From Micropterus salmoides (lineage: Eukaryota; Chordata; Actinopteri; Centrarchiformes; Centrarchidae), in NCBI RefSeq assembly GCF_014851395.1, contig NW_024041150.1, positions 32,809,585 to 32,873,584 of the forward strand: a stretch of DNA of 64,000 bases, read 5' to 3'. Under the pieces are notes generated by a model. The model was not told the origin of the DNA, ran no database searches, and saw nothing but the letters and a program-made list of their open reading frames with translations. Position 1 is the first letter of the stretch. The number at the start of each line of letters is the position of its first letter. Positions 22,857 to 33,745 of the stretch are shown in pieces. Both the position numbers and the translations under genes were made by a program.

Positions 22857-22970
22857 CATCATGGATCCATTTGCGTAAGTGTTTTTTGGGTAGTAAGTCA
22901 TAACTGTTCCATAATAATGAGAAGCTTGAGTGCTGCTGATCAGCAGCAGCAGCAGAAGAGAGAGCAGCAT
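22857..22970 (-). CDS. Copy 1 exon 1: signal peptide
   Basis: ATG at 22970 encodes MLLSLLLLLLISSTQAS and then HYYGTVMTYYPKNTYANGS; 38 codons, donor GTAAGT. The leucine-rich core and the TQAS/SQAS junction are shared with copy 2. Confidence 0.75.
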
Positions 22971-23053
22971 TGTGCATGCGTAGTCTCTCCCCACAAAGAA
23001 AGTTAAACACCAACGTCTACTTCCAAAGACTGCCTCTCCTTCTCTCTCTCTCC

Positions 23054-23062
23054 CTTTTTATA
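23054..23062 (-). promoter_or_regulatory. TATA box of copy 1
   Basis: TATAAAAAG on the minus strand, about 85-92 bp before the ATG, followed by a GA-rich leader. Spacing suits transcription starting about 55-60 bp before the ATG. Copy 2 has a mutated version. Confidence 0.5.
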
Positions 23063-23069
23063 TTTGGCC

Positions 23070-24890
23070 AGTGTTGAGTAAGGCATTACAGTAGTAGTGG
23101 ATTACAGTAATGTAGCCTGTTGCTTTTGGTTGTAATGCAGTAATACAATGTAATACTAATAAAATGTCAGTAATATTATACATGGCTCCTCTTAATAAGA
23201 TGGTAGCTCCTCTGAAAACATCATTTCAGAGGAGATGAAATCTGAAACCTGCCTGTCTGAAAACGGCCTTAGATAGAAATATGAGTAGGATTAAAGAGAA
23301 CACACAGTCTCACAGTGCAAGTTTCAAATAGAAATGTGAAATAATTTGTGGTATGTAGCAATAATACAAACATCAGTAAAAGTAATTATCGCAATAATCA
23401 TAATAATAACAATAATAATTTTAGCAGCGGGTGTCGAGCAGGAACACAGTGTCAGCCGGAAGCCTGCACAGATCCCGACTCAAAAGCTCCTGAGGCAGAA
23501 ACAACTGCAGAAAGCGACAGAAGGAGAGAGGAGAGGGACAAGAAAGTACAAAACTACGGTAAAGAGATGAAGCCGAGTTAGTAACACGCATTACTGGTAT
23601 TAGAATTCATACAGATGGAGAGAGAGAGCAAAGAATTATGTTAAAATTAAACATTCGTTTAAGATTTAACAATTATAAAAGTGGCACAACCTATCAACAT
23701 TGAGATGAAATAAAAAGCTCTGAATAAAATCTTAATCAAGATGCTGGTGCTGACTATTTTCCAAAGCTTTAGAATTATTCACAAACGTGATGATATTTTC
23801 CTTGTCCAATTGTAAGTACAGTAATAGAACAATCCTACTGTAAGTACAGTAGCAGTGCCACATCTATAACCCTCTATTGGATAAGTATCTGTTGAGAATA
23901 TTTCTTAAGTGGCTTTGTTGATGCAACAAGGAAAGGTAAGACAGATCTAGCTTAGAGTAATTTAACGGCTCACAATAAGTCTTCAACAGTATCCAATGCA
24001 TGTTATCTCTGTATATTGCAAATATTCTTTATACTTTATACTGTGAACTTTTGGTCAATGTGTAGCACATACCAGCACAAACTGTACTACTACAAATTTT
24101 GTAGGCTACATGTTTTTTTAATGATTTATTTCATAGGATCAGATGTTTTAGTTTTCTTTTGTAGTACTTGCAGAATCAGGTTTATGTCATATTTCTAAAG
24201 CTGATATAAACCTGATTCTGTTCATCATCAGTCAAATAAAATTTGATATTCAAAGCAAGCTCAGATCAGACAGTGGCTCCATTATCACACGTCCCTAGTT
24301 TGGAAGTCAATATCTGGGCTCCTCCTATGAAAACCACTGTAGAAACTGTAGACCAGTTCCATAGAAGTACAACAACTGAGAGTGTGCTGCTGTAATCAAA
24401 CACCAGAGAGTTTTGACCCAGTGGTGAGATGTTGGTGTTTGACTGTTTATACTGTTAATGTATGTGTCACTGTCTGATTACTGTACAACTTTTAGTCATT
24501 GAAAGTGGTTTCAATAACTTAGATTAACTAAGGTCAATAAAAGTTGTAATATAACGAGGATAAAGCTAATATTTTATTTCAACTAAAGATAATTTGTTTT
24601 TGCAGTTCACAAGTACACATTTGACACAAAAAAGACATTTCAAAATGTTTGCTCGACTACAGGATCCCACTTACATTCATACAGTTAAGTGTTTACACAT
24701 GAAAGAAGCTGAAAAATACAACCACATTCAGCTCACATTCTGTAAATGTGAAAACTGGAAACATGTTTAATATATATATATATATATGATCAACAAAATT
24801 ATGAATTAGTCTGAAAAGGTTGCTGTGTTGTTTATTTAATCTCGGATTTAAGTTTATGAACATAACCTTTACAAACAATGCTTTTGAAAA
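23070..24890. other. Unassigned sequence upstream of copy 1
   Basis: Starts with a short MITE-like piece (CAGTGTTGAGTAAGGCATTAC, 23070-23160), an AT-rich microsatellite (23395-23420) and unique-looking sequence. No supported exon. Confidence 0.4.
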
Positions 24891-25046
24891 GCTGTTTGCT
24901 TAACAGTAGAGTTGAAGCAGCTGCAGTTGTGCAGATTTAGTTGGCAGCCAACTGAAAACAACATTTTCCTGCAAGAGTCAATAAATGTTCATGTTGACAC
25001 AGCAGGGGTCGTTGTGGTTCCATATTTCAGTTTCACACTAGCTCAC

Positions 25047-25100
25047 GAGGCTTAGAGTGATGTCTGATGGCAGCACTTGTCTCAGCTTTTCAGCTCTAAT
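25047..25100 (-). CDS. Isolated exon-11-like unit with intact borders
   Basis: 54 bp between TTCTGTCCAG and GTGAGC, encoding IRAEKLRQVLPSDITLSL. It lies 4.8 kb beyond exon 11 of copy 2. It could be a further exon of copy 2 or the relic of a lost copy. A possible terminal exon at 24900-24968 (acceptor CTCTTGCAG, 22 codons then TAA, phase 0) follows after a 78-bp intron, but the other units lack that acceptor, so it is tentative. Confidence 0.4.
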
Positions 25101-25665
25101 CTGGACAGAAAATAGAAACAGTGGTGCTGAGATATGATCATGATTTTCTCAGATATGATGGTTCTGTGTAAAGTGGGGGAGCATGGTTTGAGAAAGTAAA
25201 CTAAACTGAGACACAGGGCTGTTAACAAAAAATCAAACAGGATGTTACGGAAGTTTAAACGCATCTGTCAGCACTTGAAAGTGCTCGCTGGCTGCTTTCC
25301 AAAACAAAGCAAAAATTACACTCGTACTTCATTTTACAAGCCAGCTGTTGTCGTGAAAAAGCAGTCACAGCAAAAACTCAACAACGAGCAAAAGAGCTTC
25401 CCTCAAGACTTGGTATGAGTGGTGGGTGGTGATGGCACAGTGGATCAGACACATGCTCATTACGTTGTGTGAGTGCTAGTTGGTGGGTCAAGATATTACT
25501 AAAGAAACGTGTTATACTCCTAAGAGGTGTGCGTCAATGACAGTAAGTTTATACAAGTTGTGTTTAAATTACATTTTATGGCAGTTAAATGCCAATGAAT
25601 GTACTGCTAGTGGGAGTGGTAGTTCCTACTCTCCAGGTGGAGAGCGGTGATAAATTCGGCTGGTG

Positions 25666-25918
25666 CCTAAAGTGTGATTTATACTTCTGCGTCGAATCGA
25701 CGGCGTAGCCTCTACGTAGCCCCGTACCCTACGTGGTACCCTAAGCCGTACCCTACTCTGAAGCCTACGTCGTAGTCTGACGTGCACCTCCTAAAAAGTG
25801 TAACTACACGTAGAGGCGATGTGGACCATAAGAACTGTGATTGGTTGGCTGGATAGCCTCGCAATGCCTCCGAGTCAACAGGAAGTGGCCCGTGCTTTGA
25901 AGTAAATTTTGTAACACT
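25666..25918. repeat. Partial MITE (TTTATACTTCTGCGTCG end)
   Basis: One end of the family at 17771-18322: CTAAAGTGTGATTTATACTT, followed by TAGCCTCTACGTAGCCCCGT. The other end is not present. Confidence 0.5.
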
Positions 25919-26504
25919 TTCTATGAAGGTCATCGCTATAATGACTTATGAATATATTTATAACACGATATAATGCGTCCATAAGACATTATAACAATTG
26001 TTATAATCACTTACAAACATGTATTAGGCGCTATAGCAAAGTTCATAACGTATTATGATCTTTTGATTTAATGTTTTATAACTAAAAGTAATACCAGTTT
26101 ATACCACTGTGCGCCAATAATCTCCGACCATGTTCCATAACACATTATAACCACCGACTCTGCCTCGTTAGAAATACACTTTAGTCACCATTTACAATTA
26201 GTGATATAAAATGGAATAATAGCTTACAGTAATGTTTAATGTTCTATAACATGTCTTTCTTTCTTTTAAATAAAGTGTTAAAATGTCCATCCCTGTGTAA
26301 TATATCACAGGTGGGCATAATACCACATGAACAAATTTTAACTTATAACACGTATTTGTTTGCTTAACTCTCTAAGAGTTGAATTGACACTCTGTTTTTT
26401 ACTGTCATGACAGTTTGAACAAACAGACAGAGAGAGAGAGAGAGAAATGGTGTGGGTGTAAGTACAGCTGACTTGCAAAATATTTCCTCTAAATATAAAG
26501 TGTG

Positions 26505-26640
26505 CGTTGTTGTAAGTACATTTACTCAAGTACTGTACTTAAGAACACATTTGAGGTACTTGTACTTGAGTCTTTTGTTTTCATGCAACTTTATACTTTT
26601 ACTCCACTACATTTCAGGGTTATTATCACATGGGGCCAGT
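26505..26640. repeat. Teleost TACTCAAGTACTGTACTT dispersed repeat
   Basis: ACATTTACTCAAGTACTGTA, ACTTGTACTTGAGTC and TTTACTCCACTACATTTCAG are hallmarks of a common fish repeat. Further fragments at about 14600-14730, 28035-28200, 40010-40200 and 48985-49160. Confidence 0.6.
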
Positions 26641-26959
26641 TACATACATAGACAACAAGAATCACATAGAAAGATGTTTTCCAAGATAAAATTTTTATTT
26701 TATTGTTTTTACATGATAAATACCTGATAAATCCTTCATTGTACAGGAGTGATCATCATCTGGCGGCCCGTGGGCAACATCGGGAACGCCAAAGCTTCCC
26801 ATCTAGCCCACAGAATAGTTACTGATGAAAGTAATGCAATATTAATTTATTATTAGAAACTGTGCATCTGCGGTGAAATTCCCGGTATAATGCTCTATCA
26901 AGTTACTGCCAATGCAAACTGAACATTTCTTACTGCGGCAGTTTCACATTAAAAGCATA

Positions 26960-27464
26960 TGTCACGCTTCAGATAAGACCCAGGAATAGACTGGAGACAA
27001 GAGCTAGTTCTCAGAGATTTATTGAGTCAAGGAGCTGGCGGTGGCTGCGGGGATCAGGGCAGGTAGAGCAGGCAGGCGAAGGAAGCTGATGGGGTCCAGG
27101 CAGAGAGGCAAACAGGTAACAGGCAGGAGAGTGAGATCCAGGAGGCGGGGAAGGTGAGTTGGTCACGGACGGGTCCGGTAGAGATCAGAGACGACTTAAC
27201 AATCCGGCGAGGACAGGATGTCAGGCCGCTGCTTAAGTAGGGCAGGAACCTGAGGGAGTGCAAATCACGTGCAGGTGTGTGTAATCAGCTCCTTTCAGCT
27301 GACACGCCTCCCGGCAACCTGCAGGTGAGAGAGAAAGGGGAAAAGGGCCGGAAACCAAAAACTGCAGCCACACCCAGGAAAAAAAAAAACACAAACACAA
27401 GGCAGTCTTCCACAAGTCAGGGTTAGGTCGCAGCAGGGGGGGGGGGGGGGGGGGGCGCGTGACA
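26960..27464 (-). mobile_element. Probable solo LTR
   Basis: 505 bp starting TGTCACGC and ending GCGTGACA, with near 5-bp flanks GCATA/ACATA. On the minus strand it has an AATAAA near the downstream end (CTCAATAAATCTC) and a TACTTAAG-type TATA region. No internal gag-pol sequence beside it. A poly-G run (27436-27455) lies inside. The family (Gypsy-like is likely) is not proven. Confidence 0.5.
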
Positions 27465-27469
27465 ACATA

Positions 27470-28460
27470 ACTAGTGAAACACAAGGAAATAAAAGCTGAA
27501 ATTCGGAACTCTTGTCTCATACTCACCTTTGATCTTAAACCAAAATGTCTTCAGTGAACAACAAAAACAAAGGAATTTGCCTTACCGTTCCAGTACTTTT
27601 GAACCACCCCTATAGAAAGATTTGGCAATAACAACAAAATCATTTAGCTTTTATTTTAAGACAGTTATCATCCTAAATTGATTTTATTTATTATCATTAT
27701 TATATTAATATATTTATTGTGTAAATGGCTTTTTAAAAGCAAAAAGCAAAGGAAGTCCAAAATTTGACATATAAAATCCTTTTTTTATTATTTAATACAA
27801 AATACTGAGCAGAATCCGACAGGCAAATTATGAAAAAGTCATTCAAACTAACTGATCTTAAAGGAAATATTACATTCATAAACAACTGATTATTAATAAA
27901 AGAAACCTTAAAAATTTTCTTTACAACAATTTCTTATTCATTTAATATAAACATCATTTATTTTTTAAATGTTCATCCAGGCTTTAAGATGAAAATTAAT
28001 TAACAGATATAATCAGTAAATTTGCATTGGAGAATGAAATTATAAAAGTACATTTAAGTACGGTAATTAAGAACAGTTTTGAGGTATGTATCCAATTTAT
28101 GATACTTTACACTTTTACTCCACAAAACATGAGGAAAATATTGTAAAACTTACTACACTACATTTATAATGCCTAACTACTAGTTATTGAAATTTCACAT
28201 ACAAAACAAAATCAACCTATTAAATATGATGCATTATTATCAATGATCGAAGACCTCACACACCCTCACGGGGAAGTTTCTGATTAGATCAGCTCATGTA
28301 ATAGTTGTACTAAGCTCTCCTGGGATTTATATGTACTTATAGTTACTTAAGTTGTAATTTGCCCTGCAACAAAACTAACAGGAGAGCCACTCCTAAAGAG
28401 CTCCTTTAAAATACATGATAATACATGATTTCCCATGATAACGGGATAATTTTCTCGTGA
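27470..28460. other. Unassigned AT-rich sequence
   Basis: No gene; contains a fragment of the TACTCAAGTA-type repeat (28035-28200). Confidence 0.4.
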
Positions 28461-28985
28461 TCTCGAGATAACAAAACAGTAGTTTAACAGTGGTTTAAAG
28501 GTAATTTTACTATGTGTTTCTGTATCATGGGTTAGCTTAGAAGAGCACAGGACTCATCCTCTTGGAGTTGTTTGATCCTCACAGAAGTTTTTAATCTTTT
28601 TCATAATCCTCTTCAACAAAGTTCTTATGAACAGAGTGGAGATTGGTCCACTTCCATCAACCTATGGACTTTTCATTTCCCCATCATTCCCAGGCAGAGG
28701 ACATACTGTGCTTCTCATTCAGGTGAATCCATTTAACGTTACACATTTCCTGACAGCTATTTCTGAACCTTTGAAATAGCCATCAGGAAATGTTTGATTG
28801 GATACCGCTGAATCTCTTCATAACGACTTTGTTGAAGAGGATAGTTAAAAAAACACACAAAAGAGGGAAAAAAAGGTTGTTGACAGCAGGAGTCAAATAC
28901 ACAATCCTTGGATTATGAGTCCTGTACTGAGAGAAAAACACGGGCCAACCCCTGTATTCAGCTATGGTTTGTTATCTCAAGATTC
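28460..28985. repeat. Diverged foldback element
   Basis: Two arms of about 250 and 210 bp: TCGAGATAACAAAAC, CAGGACTCAT, CCTCTTCAACAAAG and ACATTTCCTGACAGCTATTT on the left recur inverted on the right (TTGAGATAACAAACC etc.), with a 9-nt centre near 28773. Probably an old MITE. Confidence 0.5.
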
Positions 28986-29136
28986 CGACATCGGAGTAAA
29001 ATAAATATTTGAATGGATGGCCGCTTAGGGCTTCCGTAAAAATCAAATTTTCAACCACTGTGAATACATTTTTTTCAATAAATGTTCAAGATGAGGGGGT
29101 CGCTGTGGTTGTAAAGTTCAGTTTCACACTATTCAC

Positions 29137-29185
29137 GAGGTTTCGAGGGAGGTCTGATGGCAGGTCACACCAGTTTAGCTCTTAT
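29137..29185 (-). pseudogene. Degenerate duplicate of exon 11
   Basis: Within a tandemly duplicated unit of about 0.8 kb (about 28.99-29.7 kb against 29.75-30.4 kb). Acceptor TTTCCAG is kept, but the exon is 49 bp instead of 54, the frame meets a stop after IRAKLV, and the donor is GTGAAT. Confidence 0.5.
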
Positions 29186-29908
29186 CTGGAAAGATAAAAA
29201 CAGTGGTGTTGAGATATGATCACAACATTCTCAGGTATGATCGTTCTGTGTACAGTGGGAGAAAAGGATTTGAGGAAGTAAACTAACTACAAATAAAATA
29301 CAGATGTCGATCTTATCTTATCTAGATCGACCTGCTCAGCTCTGTTTTAATGGAAACAGTGGCTGCTTCTCATTTGTCCAACAAAATGTCGCTCACCAAA
29401 AGTCAAATTCTATGTTATGTTATGTATTAAATATGTCTGTCAGCACTAGAAATGGTTTGATGCTCACTTGTTGCTTTCCAAAACAAAACAAAAAAGTTTA
29501 ATGCACCACAAACTCACCCTCATACTTCCTTTTACAAGCTTCCCCGTTCCATGAATTTAAACTATAGTTTTTATTATCTTGTGGCACATGACAAAACTTT
29601 CTGTCTGAGTCCCACACAGAAGAATTTATTTTAGGTCAGACAATGAACCGGGAAGTGACATGAAGACATTTCTGCTACAATGGTTATGACACTTTAAATT
29701 ACAATTGTACAGTAAATTCAATTGTCACTTAAGCTTAAAAACTTAACTGTTTTTGCAGTTGATTTCAATATAAATAGTCAAATAAAAAGTACACACATAC
29801 ATAAAATCAAAGGCAGAAAAAACATTAAAACACATTTCTTTCCATAAATGTTCAAGGTGAAACAGCAGAGGTCGCTGTGGGTGTAAAGTTCAGTTTAACA
29901 CTACTCAC

Positions 29909-29962
29909 GAGGCTTAGAGGGAAGTCTGATGGCACTCCTTGACTCAACATTTCAGCTCTAAC
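29909..29962 (-). CDS. Copy 2 exon 11: VRAEMLSQGVPSDFPLSL
   Basis: 54 bp flanked by TCTTTCCAG and GTGAGTAG, phase 0 to 0, continuing exon 10 in frame. Related units occur at 29137-29185 (degenerate), 25047-25100 (intact) and 49619-49672 (copy 3). The exon downstream of it was not found with confidence. Confidence 0.6.
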
Positions 29963-32900
29963 CTGGAAAGATAAAAACATTGTTGCTGAGATATGATCAC
30001 TACGTTCTCAGATATGATGGTTCTGTGAAAAACGATTTGAGAAAGTAAACTAAACAGAGGTACATACAAATTATTTTGAGTTTATTTTGTGCTCCAAACC
30101 CCAAATACAACACAGCTGTTTATCCTTATCTCCCCTTTATGTTTTCATCTAGATCGACCTGCTCAGCTCTGTTTTAATGGAATCAGTGGCTGCTTCTCAT
30201 TTGTTCAACAAAACTGACTGATGCTCACTTTCCGCTTTCCAAAATGAAACAAAAAAGTATAAAGCACTTCAAATTTGCCTTCATATTTCCTTGTACAAGC
30301 TTCCTCTTTCCATTAAATTAATTTAATTTAATCATTAATGATTAAAATGATTTCCGTTCTTCTGCTTCTCCCATTCTCCAGTTGATCCGGTCCAATAGAG
30401 TACCAGTTGGCATTGCAGCCCTATTTGCACGTGAGTTCAAGTTTTCCACATCAGATGAATTTACTTAAACTGTAAACTTTTTTACACTGGCTGCACGATA
30501 AAAATGCTTCATTTCAGTTTCACCACCTGTGACAGTCTCAGTGCTTCTCACTGTTAGAGATGTTAGCCAGCTGTTAGCCAGAGGAAAGACCCTGATGCAG
30601 CCTTAATAAATTGGCTCCTGTTAAAACACAACAACCAGTAAAACAGCTTCACTAAAGGTTTGGTATAAGTGGGACTCCAGGCTGGAATATTCTGTCACCA
30701 AAGATGCAACTTGTTGTTGATATTTCCTACAGTCCCAGTCTGTATATATATGTGTGCTGCGTAGTTTCTCTAGTCAACATATTATGTTAAATATAATCAG
30801 CAAAAAGTAAAAGGAGAGTTAACGCCCATGTTTTGGGCTACTACTACTGTTTTGCGAATATTAGGAGATAAACAGTTGGTGCTGCTAATTCTCCAGTTGG
30901 GCTCAAGTAAACAATTGTAGAAGAAGAGGACACAATAAGACAATGTAATTAAAAGATCACCAGTTAAGCCTCAAACAATGGAAAACCATGTGGACATTAA
31001 CTGAGGAACTTTACAGTCTCCGCATAAGAATAAATGAATGTTGTGTCTTCCTCTGCCGCCATATTTCATCTCTTCAGTGGAAGTTTACGTCACAGGCTAC
31101 ATTCAAGTCATTATGATTTATTCACTAAGACTGTTTCCATTGCACTTTGTCACATTTAGTTTTTATTAATATACCAACTTGTTCACCTCACCAAAAACTT
31201 TTTTATAGTGTTATTCTGCTCAGGGCTTTTTAAGCCCAATTGAAAATTCAAACAAAACCAGGTCGTTGGAAATGCACTTACTCTTATTTTTTCTGTCAAT
31301 TTTTAGAGTTTACTAATGTTGACCGTTGTCTAAATGCAGTTATCTGATACATTGAGAGGATTTCTGATTACATAAGAAGATACTGACCACTTTTATGATG
31401 TTATCAATGATGTAGTCCTCAGACAGTGAAGACAGAGCGGAAACCTTCATTTTCAGACCTACGAAAACTAGAAACACAGAAACTCAACATTATAATGCAG
31501 GTCAGAAGGTGCTGAAACTGAGTAATACAGCGGTCATAGACGAGGTCTTCATTTTCAGTTAAGTCCAATGCCATAGTTCTCACTTAGCTCCTTCACTTGT
31601 CATTTAGCTATGTATATGTCCATTAATAGATGATTACTGTGTGTACACTATAGTGTAAAACATCACCATGTCATACTCACTTGGGATCAGGTATGGGTCT
31701 GTAAACAGAAGTGAATTGCAATTGATTACTAGTGAACTTCATAATCCAGGAAATCAACAACTGAATCAAAAAAACAAGGGTTGTACTCACCATATCCAAC
31801 ATTCACAATCACACATCGAAGCTCCGACTGATACGTGACTGAACTGTAACAATAAATCCATATTATTTCACATATTCTTTTGAGATATTTTGAGATAGAA
31901 ATATTTTCTTTCACAGGCCTGCACATGAAATTGGCTCAAATAAAACATTAATCAATACAATATGCACATTTCACCACATATTCTTATATACACATGTACA
32001 CACCTTTTCAGAGATAAGGTATACTTCTATACATGTAATTCTCAAAAAGGGATGCTATTGCAGATGGGACACAACGTTTGGCCAAAGCCCTCCTCCATTT
32101 TAAAGGAATAGTGTGACATTTTGGGAAATATGCTTATTTGCTTTCTTGCTGAGAGTTAAATGAGAAAGTAAAGCAAACCAGTGGAGAGTCCAGAAATTCA
32201 TTGCTGCCAGCCAAGAAACTGTCTTGCACATAAACCCCCTTTAAACCACAGTTTTTTTTTTTTACACTTTGTTTTTTATACAATTAACACAAGATATGTA
32301 TAACATTTTAATTAATGAGTCTTAAAGGTTCTGACAGATGGATTTTTTTAAACTATGGACATTTAAACATCTCTTGGCTGTAGCTTCATACCATTCACCT
32401 TAAAGAAATGAGAGTGGAATTGATGTTCTCATTAAACTCTTTCAAGAAAGTGAAGTAATGTTCAGGGAAAAGTGACTGACTTGAAAACAGCCTGGACAAC
32501 AAAACAGACGGGGTGGCTTTTTCCAGTTTGGTTTTCAGATGGCGTCCAACTCAGGATGAACTGTCCAGCTCCCAGTGTAGTCTGGTTCATATTGTACGGC
32601 CCGCTGAACAGCAGATCTGAAATCCTTTAACAAATAGGAGAAGTAAAGGCTTCACATGTTGAACAAGCATTTACAAACCCGCCCCCTTTCCGTGACAAGA
32701 TTAAATTCTACTGCTGGGGGGTTTTCCCTCACCCGACATCTGACTCATCTTTCTTTTTAATGGTGTTTCCTTCGTGGCAGCTGCTGGCTGATTTTGGTAA
32801 GTCACATGGGCAGCTGATTCTTTTTCTTTTTTTGTAGTTGCATTAAAGTTGTCAAACCAGTATTAACCTTTAAAACTCAAAGCCTGTTATATTGAAAAAA

Positions 32901-33702
32901 AACAAGGTGCAAAGTCTACTGATGCCTTCACAAAATCTAGTGATGTTTTTCATGCATACTGCTGTTTATGCTTAACCTACTTTGTGTATTTCCTAATAGC
33001 ACTACACAGTTGGTTCGGTCACATTTGTTGCGCTCTTGTCAAACCTGTTATACAAGATTCTTTCTGCAACTGAAAACCATGATGAATGAAAATCATCTGG
33101 GGCTGGAGCAGTGGATAAGACGCGTGGCTTTGGTGTGGGAGACCTGGGTTCAACTCCCCACAGTGACCCACTATTGTGTCCCTGAGCAAGACACTTAACC
33201 TCTAGTTGCTCCAGAGGTGTGCGACCTCTGACATGTATAGCAATTGTAAGTCACTTTGGATAAAAGCGTCAGCTAAATGAATAAATGTAAATGACTGTCT
33301 TATGTGTGGAAGTATTTATTATCTAACTGGAGAATCAGTAACCCATGTTTTTTTTAACATATTGTTTTATTTTTGACTTACATGGAGATATTTGCTGTTG
33401 CATTGATGCTGATTTCCAGGGTCTGATTGACAGGGGTGTACAGCTGAGCTCTGTTGTCTGGGGTTGGAGGCAGAAACTTGGGCAGATAGAGTCCCTCTGT
33501 GCAGGACGGCACCGCTCGATCCACTGGAACAATAGGAACAGTAAAAATTTCAGTCACACTGAAGTTTTATGAGGTTGGCAATGCAGGTTTGTTCCTCCAT
33601 CACTCTGTGTTAGAAAATGCTAGCATGCAAAGCTAATATGTGAAACATAGATACCTTCTAAACATCAGCATGTTAAACAAGAAAATTGTCATTGCTATGT
33701 TG

Positions 33703-33745
<43 letters not shown>

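Larger units (their letters stand above)
4838..22970 (-). pseudogene. Copy 1: paralogue with mucin-like stalk and a frameshift in exon 6
   Basis: Exons: 22857-22970, 17207-17400, 14364-14501, 13336-13474, 7762-7939, 7197-7339, 6491-6634, 5566-5618, 5135-5464, 4838-4917; exon 11 was not found and may lie outside the window. All borders are AG/GT. Exon 6 is 143 bp instead of 142 because a C run has five bases rather than four. Spliced reading then stops after six codons of exon 7, at about residue 308, removing the stalk and C-terminal part. Everything else is open, so either this is a young pseudogene or the extra base is a homopolymer error. Intron 4 holds an L2 and intron 1 a large DIRS-like element. 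Confidence 0.65.

Noticed and set aside
24225..24450. Possible immunoglobulin-type gene segment
   Set aside because: No recombination signal pair, no conserved V or J motif and no open frame with flanking splice sites.
31388..31590. Frameshifted hydrophobic stretch in copy 2 taken as a pseudogene lesion
   Set aside because: The true acceptor TTTCTAG lies downstream of the frameshift, so the lesion is intronic and copy 2 stays open.
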